NCBI GenBank assembly: GCA_037388505.1 | Contig: JARRKC010000017.1 | Span: forward strand, 1 to 64,000 | Direction of reading: 5' to 3' | Length of the DNA: 64,000 nt | Source: JARRKC01 sp037388505 | GTDB taxonomy: Bacteria; Acidobacteriota; UBA6911; RPQK01; JAPXNP01 | In this document: in pieces, positions 43,227 to 50,670 of the stretch | Numbering within the stretch: the first letter of the stretch is position 1 | Layout: every line of letters begins with the position of its first letter | Notes under the pieces: model-generated | Told to the model about the DNA's origin: nothing | What the model saw: only the letters and a program-made list of their open reading frames with translations | The model's database searches: none | Translations under genes and position numbers: made by a program

Positions 43227-43552
43227 GCTCCGAGTGCACAGGGTGCGCGTTGCGAAGACACCGTAAGCCCCCGAGCGGCCGAAGCGTCGGCCGGTGAGCG
43301 AAATCCCGGCGGCTGGGTTTCACGCAACGGGCTCAACGGGCCTCTCGGCTTCAGATCGCCTGGGGCGGCCTTTGAAGCTTCGCGTGGAATCGGTTCTCGC
43401 AGGGCTTGGTCTACGGCGGAGCTCTCGAGGGCCGGCTTTTACGCTCGGGCCAGGCCTCAAAGGATTCCGGCAACACTGCCTCGGAACTCGAAACTCGAAA
43501 TCCGTTCCGGAACCCATCGTTCGGGGCAGCGGGACAAGCGAGGACGCTTTTC
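43227..43552. other. Spacer with fragmentary repeats, no gene
   Basis: Contains a GGCAACACTGCCTCGG fragment (43472-43487) related to family D ends, a short CGAAACT array, and a family A hairpin at its right edge. No gene is seen. Confidence 0.5.
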
Positions 43553-43555
43553 CTA
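43519..43555 (-). repeat. REP-like palindrome, family A, copy 3
   Basis: GGACAAGCG (43532-43540) pairs with CGCTTTTCC (43545-43553) over 8 of 9 positions. On the minus strand it starts TAGGAAAAGC, and that TAG is the stop of the gene at 43553-44203. TCGGGGC at the far side is shared with the copies near 56690 and 56825. Confidence 0.7.
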
Positions 43556-44203
43556 CAAACCTAACCAGGCATAGGCGATCCAGTTCTGGGCTTCTTGCGT
43601 ATAGGGCTCGACCAGCTTCTGGTTCTGCTCGGGGGCGAGCTGTTCCGCGTCGGCCTGGTCGCCCTTCAGCAGATCCGGGTTCTGCTCCTTGATCGCTGTC
43701 AGCGCCCGGTCCAGATTCAAGGAAACAAACTTGGCGCCGAGGGCCTGATAGAAACTGGAGCGGACCCAGCGATACTCATCCAGTGAGAAGTTGGCACTGT
43801 TGAGAGCCTCGACCTGAATCTGCTTCGCCTTGAGGATCGTCCCGCTGAAATCCTTCCAGAAGGTGATGAACTCCGCGATTCCCGGGTTTTGGCTGCCCTC
43901 GCCCGAGACCGAGTTGTACTTCTGCTTGAGGTTTTCCAGGTGCGCTCCCAGCTGTGAAGTGATCGCTCTCTGAACCTCGACGAATCGTGTAACCTGGTCC
44001 TCCGTCAGCAGCGAGTCTTCCGGCGTCGTGAAAGCCGCCTTGTTCTGGACTTCGGAGTCCATTTCGCCGATCTTGCCGACATCGGCGAAACTCTGGATGT
44101 ATTGCCTGGCTGGGCGGTATACGTAGAAGTAGCCCGCGATCGAACCTGCAATCACAACCACGACAACAGCACCAAGACAACCCAGGACGATTTTCTTGTT
44201 CAT
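43553..44203 (-). CDS. Membrane-anchored hypothetical protein
   Basis: 216 residues. A single N-terminal helix (IVLGCLGAVVVVVIAGSIAG) leads to a mostly helical exported domain. No known domain is recognised; the pattern EEDQVTRFVEVQ-type and QALGAKFVSLNLDRAL suggests a helical bundle. The ATG at 44203 fits the signal-anchor; the frame upstream to 44257 is unlikely. It is divergent from sucA with about 100 bases between the starts. Function unknown. Confidence 0.75.
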   Translation of the reverse strand: MNKKIVLGCLGAVVVVVIAGSIAGYFYVYRPARQYIQSFADVGKIGEMDSEVQNKAAFTTPEDSLLTEDQVTRFVEVQRAITSQLGAHLENLKQKYNSVSGEGSQNPGIAEFITFWKDFSGTILKAKQIQVEALNSANFSLDEYRWVRSSFYQALGAKFVSLNLDRALTAIKEQNPDLLKGDQADAEQLAPEQNQKLVEPYTQEAQNWIAYAWLGL

Positions 44204-44306
44204 AGTCGCGAAACTATACACCAAAACTGACGGGAATCGAGGTCGGAAACGGTGCATCCTTTCGTACTATACTGGGCAACGAGCACCATGAAACCGGGTA
44301 ACGAAA

Positions 44307-46781
44307 GTGATCAGGATGGCAACTGAGGTTCTCAAAGATCAGACAAGCGAGCAAGTTGCAGATGCCTTCCGAAGGTGGGGCTACCTGGAAGCGGATCTGG
44401 ACCCGCTGGGACGGCTGGTGCCCGAACGGCATGCGGAACTCTCCCGGACAGGCCCGGAAGCCAAACGCTTTCGCCGCTTCTATTGTGGTTCCATTGGAGT
44501 GGAGTTCATGCATATCCCCGATCCTGAGCGGCGGCGGTGGATCCAGGAAAGGATGGAGGGTGACGTCGAAAGCATCGACAGCGATTCGGTGCTCGATCAA
44601 CTCATCCGGGTGGATATGTTGGAGCAGTTGCTCCAGACGCGCTATCTGGGAACAAAGCGCTTCTCGATCAAGGGCGTCGATGCTCTGGTTCCGCTGTTGT
44701 CCGAAATGCTCGAGCAGGCTGCCGGCTTCGATGCTGAGCGGGCCATTCTGGCCATGAGTCATCGGGGCCGTCTCAACGTCATTATCCACATCGTCGGGCG
44801 ACCCGCGGAAGAAATCTTCGCGGGTTTTGAAGACGTGGACCCCAAGAGCACTCTGGGCGGCGGTGACGTCAAGTATCATCTGGGAGCCACCGGGACCTAC
44901 CGGACCCGCGGCGGCAAGGAACTTGCGACTCACCTGGTCTCGAATCCCAGCCACCTGGAGGCCGTCGATCCGGTGGCGATGGGAAGGGTCCGGGCCAGGC
45001 AGCTTCGGCGCGGGAAAGACGGGACCCGAGCCATCGTGCCGATTCTCATGCACGGAGATGCGGCCTTTTCCGGTCAGGGAGTGGTCGCCGAGGTCCTGAA
45101 TCTTTCGAATCTACCCGGGTTTTCCGTGGGTGGAGCCGTTCACATCATTGTCAACAACCTGATCGGTTTTACGGCGGCACCCGAGGAGCTCCATTCTTCA
45201 CGCTTCGCATCCGACGTTGCCAAGCGGCTGCCCATCCCTATTGTCCACGTCAACGGCGAGGATCTCGAAGCTGTGATGCGGGCCGGTCGGCTGGCTCTCC
45301 AGTATCGCTATGCATTCGGAAGCGACGTGGTGGTCGACCTGATCGGTTATCGGATGTATGGGCACAGCGAAGTGGACGATCCCACGATCACGCAACCGCT
45401 GCTCTACGAGAAGATCAAGAGTCGGCCTCCCTTGTGGGAATCCTTCGCCAGGCAAGCGGGCATTTCGGAGGAAGTTCTCGAGCCCCGAATCTCCGAGATC
45501 AAGACCGAACTGGAGTCTGCGATCGGGCAGGCCAAGGAACGGACGAGACGGCCGATCATGCACCAGTTGCCGGCTTATTGGTCCGAGTACTTCGGAGGCC
45601 GCTATCGGCCGGACTTCGAAGTGGATACGGGTCTGAAGCGGGACAAGATCCTCGACCTGGCCGGGAAGCTGCTGAAGGTGCCCAAGGGATTTCACGTCCA
45701 CCCCAAGGTCCAGCGACTGCTCGACCAGCGTCTGGAAATGGCCAGGGGTGATCGTCCCATCGACTACGGAATGGCCGAGGCGCTCGCCTTTGCGTCCATC
45801 GTCGAGGCCGGCTATGGAGTTCGTCTGTCCGGCCAAGACAGCAGGCGAGGCACATTCAACCAGCGACACAGCTATCTGATTGATGTTGAAGATGGGGAGA
45901 AGTACTGCTCCCTGCAGCACATCGCCCGGGATCAGGGAGAGTTCACAGCGCTGGACTCCATGCTCTCCGAAGCTGCCGTTCTAGGGTTCGAATACGGCTA
46001 CAGCCGTGATTTTCCTGAGGCCCTGGTGCTCTGGGAAGCCCAGTTCGGTGATTTCGCCAACGGTGGACAGGTCATCATCGATCAGTTCATTACCGCGGCA
46101 GAGGACAAATGGGAGCTGCTCTCCGGTCTGGTCGTGCTCCTGCCCCACGGTTACGAGGGGCAAGGCCCGGAGCATTCGAGCGCCAGGATCGAGAGGTTCC
46201 TTCAGCTGGCGGCTCGCGACAATATTCAGGTTGCCCAACCTTCCACGGCCGGTCAGTACTTTCATCTCCTGCGACGCCAGGTCCTGCGCAAGTGGCGCAA
46301 GCCGCTGATCGTGTTCACTCCGAAGAGCATGCTGCGGCACCCGAGCGCTTCCTCCCCACTGGAGGAACTGGAGTCTCCGAGATTCGAGCTGGTTCGCAGC
46401 GGCACGGATGTCGAGGACGCCCGGCGCCTTCTCGTGTGTACAGGGAAGATCGGTCACGAGCTCGAGAAGGAGCGGGTGGATCGCAAGGATTCCTCCACGG
46501 ATATCATTTTCCTCGAACAACTCTATCCCTTCCCGGAAAGAGAATTGCGTGAAGCCTTCGACCGCCATCCGAAGGCCGTGGAGGTGGTCTGGGTCCAGGA
46601 GGAGCCCGGCAACATGGGCGCGCTGTTCTTCGTAGAGCCGCGGATTCGGCGGCTGGCGGCCCATCTGCACTTTCGGTCGGTCAAACGCAGTGCCACCGGA
46701 ACGCCCGCGACCGGTTCCGCCAAAGCCCATCAAGTCGAACAGACAACGCTGCTGACTCTCGCTTTCGCGCGCCTCGGCTGA
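44307..46781 (+). CDS. sucA: 2-oxoglutarate dehydrogenase E1 component
   Basis: 824 residues, somewhat shorter than E. coli SucA (933) with a reduced N-terminus. It is the thiamine-diphosphate decarboxylase of the 2-oxoglutarate dehydrogenase complex, giving succinyl residues to E2. Motifs: AILAMSHRGRLNVI, the ThDP-binding ILMHGDAAFSGQGVVAE with NNLIGFT, the conserved YRMYGHSEVDDP, and LWEAQFGDFANGGQ in the transketolase-like half. The start is GTG 44307 or ATG 44316; neither has a clear ribosome site. sucB is not adjacent. The BASS gene starts 14 bases after the stop on the same strand. Confidence 0.95.
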   Translation: MIRMATEVLKDQTSEQVADAFRRWGYLEADLDPLGRLVPERHAELSRTGPEAKRFRRFYCGSIGVEFMHIPDPERRRWIQERMEGDVESIDSDSVLDQLIRVDMLEQLLQTRYLGTKRFSIKGVDALVPLLSEMLEQAAGFDAERAILAMSHRGRLNVIIHIVGRPAEEIFAGFEDVDPKSTLGGGDVKYHLGATGTYRTRGGKELATHLVSNPSHLEAVDPVAMGRVRARQLRRGKDGTRAIVPILMHGDAAFSGQGVVAEVLNLSNLPGFSVGGAVHIIVNNLIGFTAAPEELHSSRFASDVAKRLPIPIVHVNGEDLEAVMRAGRLALQYRYAFGSDVVVDLIGYRMYGHSEVDDPTITQPLLYEKIKSRPPLWESFARQAGISEEVLEPRISEIKTELESAIGQAKERTRRPIMHQLPAYWSEYFGGRYRPDFEVDTGLKRDKILDLAGKLLKVPKGFHVHPKVQRLLDQRLEMARGDRPIDYGMAEALAFASIVEAGYGVRLSGQDSRRGTFNQRHSYLIDVEDGEKYCSLQHIARDQGEFTALDSMLSEAAVLGFEYGYSRDFPEALVLWEAQFGDFANGGQVIIDQFITAAEDKWELLSGLVVLLPHGYEGQGPEHSSARIERFLQLAARDNIQVAQPSTAGQYFHLLRRQVLRKWRKPLIVFTPKSMLRHPSASSPLEELESPRFELVRSGTDVEDARRLLVCTGKIGHELEKERVDRKDSSTDIIFLEQLYPFPERELREAFDRHPKAVEVVWVQEEPGNMGALFFVEPRIRRLAAHLHFRSVKRSATGTPATGSAKAHQVEQTTLLTLAFARLG

Positions 46782-46795
46782 GCCAGGACGACCTG

Positions 46796-47776
46796 ATGAC
46801 CAGAGTACTGGGATGGATAGCGGCAGGCCTTGCCCCGCTGACCCTACTCGGCGCCCTTGTGGCTCTCGTCTATCCGCCCTCATTTCTCATTTTTGCCGAC
46901 TGGTTCCTCTGGTTCTTTGGCACCACGATGCTGGCTCTCGGCCTGGTTCTGGAGCCGCGGGAATTTGTCGACACTCTTCGGCGTCCGCGCGAAATCGGGC
47001 TCGGTTTGGCCACCCAGTTTACCGTGATGCCCCTGTTGGGGTTTCTGGCTGCCTATTGGAGCGGGCTCGATCCGAGGATCGCTCTCGGCTTCGTGATCGT
47101 GGGCTGTGCGCCGGGAGCCATGGCAAGCAACGTCATCGTCTTTCTGGCAGGGGGCGCGGTCGCCTATTCGGTGACTCTCACGAGTTTTGCGACGTTTCTC
47201 TCGCCCGTCGTCACGCCGGCACTCGTTGAGTGGCTGGGGGGTGTGTTCCTTCCGATTCCGTTCTGGCCGATGATGCAGACGATTCTCCTCACCGTATTGC
47301 TGCCGCTGCTGGCCGGGATGCTGCTGAAAAGGCGTCTGAGGCGGTTCGATGCGGCTATTCGAGAGGCGGCTCCAGCCGTGGCCGTCGTCTCGATCGTCAT
47401 CATCATCGGCTATGCGGTGGCGGCTAACCATTCGGCGCTGCTCTCCATCGGACCGCAAGTCTTTCTGTGGGTGGTTCTCATCAATGGACTGGGATACGTA
47501 GCGGGGTGGAACTTAGCCCGGCTCTACGGTTTCGACCGTCGTTACCAGTTGGCGCTGATGGTTGAGATCGGCATGCAGAATGCCGGTCTGGGCGTGGCCC
47601 TGGCGCTGCGCCACTTTCAGGCCGAGACGGCGCTCCCCGGGGCCCTGTTCGCCACCTGGTGCGTCTTGACTGCGGCCGGTGCCTCGGCCTGGCTTCGCCG
47701 GCGCGCACCTGCCGAGATCATGCCTCTGGCGATGGATACCGGAACAGGGGCTGACCCTCAGCAGCCAGATGCTTGA
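46796..47776 (+). CDS. Bile acid:sodium symporter (BASS) family transporter
   Basis: 326 residues with nine to ten predicted membrane helices. Family signatures are GFVIVGCAPGAMASNVIVFLA, which resembles the sodium-binding crossover motif, and LALMVEIGMQNAGLGVALA. In bacteria BASS proteins import organic anions such as bile acids, pantoate or 2-oxoacids with Na+; the substrate here is not readable. It starts 14 bases after sucA and may be cotranscribed, hinting at a 2-oxoacid link, which is inference. Its 3' end overlaps the convergent aldo/keto reductase gene by 59 bases. Confidence 0.88.
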   Translation: MTRVLGWIAAGLAPLTLLGALVALVYPPSFLIFADWFLWFFGTTMLALGLVLEPREFVDTLRRPREIGLGLATQFTVMPLLGFLAAYWSGLDPRIALGFVIVGCAPGAMASNVIVFLAGGAVAYSVTLTSFATFLSPVVTPALVEWLGGVFLPIPFWPMMQTILLTVLLPLLAGMLLKRRLRRFDAAIREAAPAVAVVSIVIIIGYAVAANHSALLSIGPQVFLWVVLINGLGYVAGWNLARLYGFDRRYQLALMVEIGMQNAGLGVALALRHFQAETALPGALFATWCVLTAAGASAWLRRRAPAEIMPLAMDTGTGADPQQPDA

Positions 47777-48680
47777 TCTCCGAGACCTCGGCGTCGCTGA
47801 GCGGCTCGAACCGCAGGGCAAGATCGAGCGTCCTTCGAAAGAGATTCTCGTTGCCCGGCGGAAGAGCTGCGGTGACGGGATGAGAGAGTGTGAAACGAAG
47901 TGCCAGTTCGGCCTTCTGCTCGTCCGTCAGCGGCTGATACCAGCACTTGGGGATCCGATCCGCTGCTTCGGGCCAGGGACCGTTGGCCAGGGCTTTGATG
48001 GCCAGCACGCCTGTGCCTTTCTCTTTGGCCCTCTGCAGAACCTGGGGACCGAAATTGCCGGCGTTCCAGGTCTTGAAATTGACCGGAAACAGAATCGTGT
48101 CGAAATCAAAACCGTCGAGCAGGGTCAGTGCAGCCTCGACCGAGTGGGCGGAGAAACCGATGAAGCGAATCTTCCCGTCTTTCTGAGCCTTCTGGAACCC
48201 CTCGAGGGCGCCTCCTGGTCCGAGAATCTGCTTGGCATCCTCGACCTTGGTCACGGCATGCATCTGGTACAGATCGAAGTAGTCCGTTCGCAGGCGCTTC
48301 AGGGAACCCTCCAGCTCTTCGAGGGCTCCCTGACTGTCCCGCGAGTCTGTCTTACAGGCGAGGAAAACCTTCTTGCGATAAGGCTCGAGTGCGGGACCCA
48401 GCATCTGCTCCGCATTTCCGTAACTCGGTGCGACATCGAAGTAGTTGACCCCGTAGTCAATCGCCGTGGAGACACGCTGCGACGACTCCGCCGCCGTAGC
48501 GTTCATCACCACGATGCCGCCGAAGCCGATCATCGAAAGTAGTTCTCCGGTTTTTCCGAGCCCGCGCTTTTCGATCTGTCCTGCCACCTTTGCACGGGCC
48601 AGTCTCGAAAGGCCGCTGGGAAAACAGGTCAGCAGGGCCGTGCCGGCGGATGAGTGAAGAAACCGTCGTCGATTCATCAT
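47718..48680 (-). CDS. Aldo/keto reductase with Tat signal
   Basis: 320 residues. It opens MMNRRRFLHSSAGTALLTCF, a twin-arginine signal (RRRFL) with hydrophobic stretch, so the enzyme is probably exported folded. The AKR barrel follows: GKTGELLSMIGFGG, the catalytic tyrosine region NYFDVAPSYGNAEQMLG, and YFDLYQMHAVT with the catalytic histidine. The C-terminal tail is short (IKHLAAEGQPLF). NADPH supply in the periplasm is not obvious, as with other Tat-exported AKRs in this phylum. It converges on the BASS gene with a 59-base overlap. Confidence 0.88.
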   Translation of the reverse strand: MMNRRRFLHSSAGTALLTCFPSGLSRLARAKVAGQIEKRGLGKTGELLSMIGFGGIVVMNATAAESSQRVSTAIDYGVNYFDVAPSYGNAEQMLGPALEPYRKKVFLACKTDSRDSQGALEELEGSLKRLRTDYFDLYQMHAVTKVEDAKQILGPGGALEGFQKAQKDGKIRFIGFSAHSVEAALTLLDGFDFDTILFPVNFKTWNAGNFGPQVLQRAKEKGTGVLAIKALANGPWPEAADRIPKCWYQPLTDEQKAELALRFTLSHPVTAALPPGNENLFRRTLDLALRFEPLSDAEVSEIKHLAAEGQPLFRYPSPEA

Positions 48681-48822
48681 GACTTCAAACCCCCCCTTTT
48701 CTGGCCAAACCCTGGCCGGGCCACCTTGTCCAATCCTGGCCCCAGTGTAGCCCGTAGGACGGGGGACCGCCAGTCGCGGGACCGGGGGCTGCGCGGCCTG
48801 AAGTCTCTGCTATAGTTGAGAG

Positions 48823-49443
48823 ATGCGACGTCTCTTCCTCTTGTGCAGCCTCCTGCCTCTGCTGCCGGGGACTGCGGGTCCGGTCCTGGCCCGAACAGGG
48901 AAGGAGGCATTGACCTGCCAGGTGACCTCGATGCGACGGCAGGACATGCCGAATGATTTTCCTTACCAGATTTTCCAGGAGGGTTTCGCCGTCCTCGAGG
49001 TCCGGATCACGAATCAGTCAGGCGAAGCTCAACAGATTCTTCCGGAGGAGATCAAAGTCTTCGGACCCCGGAAGAAGGAGCTGAAGCAGGCCCAGTCGAC
49101 CGAAGTGGCTCCCCGCCTGCTGAAGTACTACGTGCGCAGCGGGGGCATCCATCCCAGCGTTTACGGAGACGCCCGCCGCGGGTATCCCTACCCGGCGGAT
49201 CCCAATCGCGCCCGTTACGAGTCACAGAACGAGACCACGGTCGGTGTGCCGGGGCAGGCCGGCAAGTTGGATGCCGGGACCGGTTCCGAGCTGCGCTCCA
49301 AACTGGAGGAGTACCGCTTGAAATCGGTCAGCCTCGAGGACGGGGGTGAGGTGCACGGCTATCTCTATGTGAGGAGCAAGAAGAGCGGTGCCGGCTTGTC
49401 GGGGGGGTACATTGTCGTGGACGGTCAACGTTTCGGTTTCTGA
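48823..49443 (+). CDS. Hypothetical exported protein
   Basis: 206 residues with a clear signal peptide (RLFLLCSLLPLLPGTAGPVLA). A beta-rich middle (EGFAVLEVRITNQSGEAQQI, then EIKVFGPRKKEL) suggests an immunoglobulin-like or transthyretin-like fold, and the end is GGYIVVDGQRFGF. I do not recognise a family. The ATG at 48823 has a weak upstream site. It is isolated between divergent and convergent genes. Confidence 0.72.
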   Translation: MRRLFLLCSLLPLLPGTAGPVLARTGKEALTCQVTSMRRQDMPNDFPYQIFQEGFAVLEVRITNQSGEAQQILPEEIKVFGPRKKELKQAQSTEVAPRLLKYYVRSGGIHPSVYGDARRGYPYPADPNRARYESQNETTVGVPGQAGKLDAGTGSELRSKLEEYRLKSVSLEDGGEVHGYLYVRSKKSGAGLSGGYIVVDGQRFGF

Positions 49444-49715
49444 GGAGTCCTGAGCGGGAAACTGGAGTCAATCTGGATCAAGCGGGCGAAGAGCGGCCCC
49501 ATGGGCGCCGTCGTTCAGGCACGTGCTGTGAAGGATCGCGGCCTGGTCGGTAGCGGGGATCAGGGGGGCCGACGACAGGTGATAGGTTGGGGGGGTGAGG
49601 ATTCCCGGGAATCGAGCGCGGCCGGAGGCCTTGTCGGACCCATTCAGGCCGGCACCCTGGAGTACGCCGGCGGCCTGCGACCGCGCCCAATCTCCCAATC
49701 CCTCAATCCTCATTG
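49444..49715. other. Spacer, no gene seen
   Basis: Short AATCTCCCAATCCCTCAATC repeats occur just before 49711, like those at 15890-16048. No coding frame is convincing. Confidence 0.45.
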
Positions 49716-49737
49716 ATTATGAACATATGTTCATAAT
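49716..49737. promoter_or_regulatory. Perfect 22-bp palindrome, putative operator
   Basis: The half site ATTATGAACAT is followed at once by its exact reverse complement. It ends 3 bases before the first possible start codon (49741) and 12 before GTG 49750. The downstream gene encodes a DNA-binding protein, so autoregulation is a reasonable inference. The AT-rich patch may also overlap the promoter's -10 region. Confidence 0.7.
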
Positions 49738-49749
49738 ACAATGCGAATT

Positions 49750-50211
49750 GTGCCAAGACCCATGCGTTGCCGACGAATCTGCTTTGCTCCGGACATCCGG
49801 CTCTTCAAACCGGCTGGGGTCCCGACAAGGTATCTCGAGGAAGTCACGCTCAGCATGGACGAACTGGAAGCGCTGAGGCTCGTCGATCTGGACGGCCGGT
49901 ATCAGGACGGAGCCGCTATGAGCATGGGGGTCTCCAGACCCACTCTGTCCCGGATCGTCGCCGAAGGAAGACGAAAGGTAGCCGAAGCGCTGGTCCAAGG
50001 GAAGGCCCTTCGGGTCGAAGGAGGCGAGGTTCGAGTCGACACCGGCCGGGAAAGCCGACCGATCGCGGAAAGGTGCGCTCGAAGAGGCTCGCGGTCACGC
50101 CGCACGTGCCGACGGGTCCCGGATTCAGGCGGGGACGTTTCGTCGAATCCGCTCCAAACCGAGGGAGAGAATCACGCACATTACAACGAGAGGGTTGTGG
50201 AGGAACAATGA
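49750..50211 (+). CDS. DUF134 (UPF0251) HTH regulator
   Basis: About 153 residues from GTG 49750, which gives the family opening MPRPMRCRRICFAPDIRLF; ATG 49741 would add three residues. A helix-turn-helix of the sigma-70 region 4 kind follows (GAAMSMGVSRPTLSRIVAEGRRKVA), then LVQGKALRVEGGEVRV. The last 55 residues are basic and Ser-rich, beyond the usual domain. It overlaps the NifX-like gene by 4 bases (ATGA). DUF134 genes are often paired with dinitrogenase iron-molybdenum cofactor proteins. The 22-bp palindrome lies just upstream. Confidence 0.85.
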   Translation: MPRPMRCRRICFAPDIRLFKPAGVPTRYLEEVTLSMDELEALRLVDLDGRYQDGAAMSMGVSRPTLSRIVAEGRRKVAEALVQGKALRVEGGEVRVDTGRESRPIAERCARRGSRSRRTCRRVPDSGGDVSSNPLQTEGENHAHYNERVVEEQ

Positions 50212-50594
50212 GGATCTGTATACCGGTAGCTCGAGATTTTGGCCTGGACAGTGTCACCTATGGTCACTTTGGTTCTGCTCCGTGCTTCCTGGTCGTGGAT
50301 AGCGAGACCATGGATATTCAACGGATCGATAACTCTAACGATGATCACCAGCATGGTGCCTGTAATCCCGTCGGGATCATCGCCGGCCAGTCGATCGATG
50401 CAGCAATCGTCGGCGGAATCGGCCGCCGGGCCTTGATGGCTTTTCAGTCTGTCGGCGTCGACGTGCTCCGCTTCGAAGGGGGAACGGTCGGGGAGGCGAT
50501 TGAGAGCCTCAAGCAGAATCGGCTCCCACGCTTCGGCTCCGAGGATTCTTGCTGCGGCCACGGCCAGGGACAACACCGAGGCGGGTGTCACTGA
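50208..50594 (+). CDS. Dinitrogenase iron-molybdenum cofactor (NifX/NifB-type) domain protein
   Basis: 128 residues. It has the fold seen in NifX, NafY and the orange-protein family: MRICIPVARDFGLDS, GHFGSAPCFLVVD, the histidine-rich segment DDHQHGACNPV and IDAAIVGGIGRRALMAF. The C-terminus is rich in Cys and His (SCCGHGQGQHRGGCH), suggesting metal binding. Nitrogenase genes are absent here, so a Mo/Fe-S or redox-linked role in another system is more likely. GGAGG precedes the ATG, and the gene overlaps the DUF134 gene by 4 bases, so the pair is translationally coupled. Confidence 0.88.
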   Translation: MRICIPVARDFGLDSVTYGHFGSAPCFLVVDSETMDIQRIDNSNDDHQHGACNPVGIIAGQSIDAAIVGGIGRRALMAFQSVGVDVLRFEGGTVGEAIESLKQNRLPRFGSEDSCCGHGQGQHRGGCH

Positions 50595-50637
50595 TCGGCT
50601 TCGAGTTCCGGGTTCCGGAATTCCCGGGGCTGGTGCT

Positions 50638-50667
50638 CTACGGAACTCGGAACTCGGAACTCGGAAG
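50638..50667. repeat. CGGAACT tandem repeat
   Basis: Four consecutive 7-base CGGAACT-type units directly before the stop of the S9 peptidase gene. The same unit occurs at 27764-27795 and 25480-25500. Confidence 0.75.
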
Positions 50668-50670
50668 CTT

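Noticed and set aside
49741..50594. Evidence for a nitrogen-fixation locus
   Set aside because: The NifX-like domain occurs in many non-fixing bacteria, and no nifH, nifD, nifK or nifB gene is in the window.
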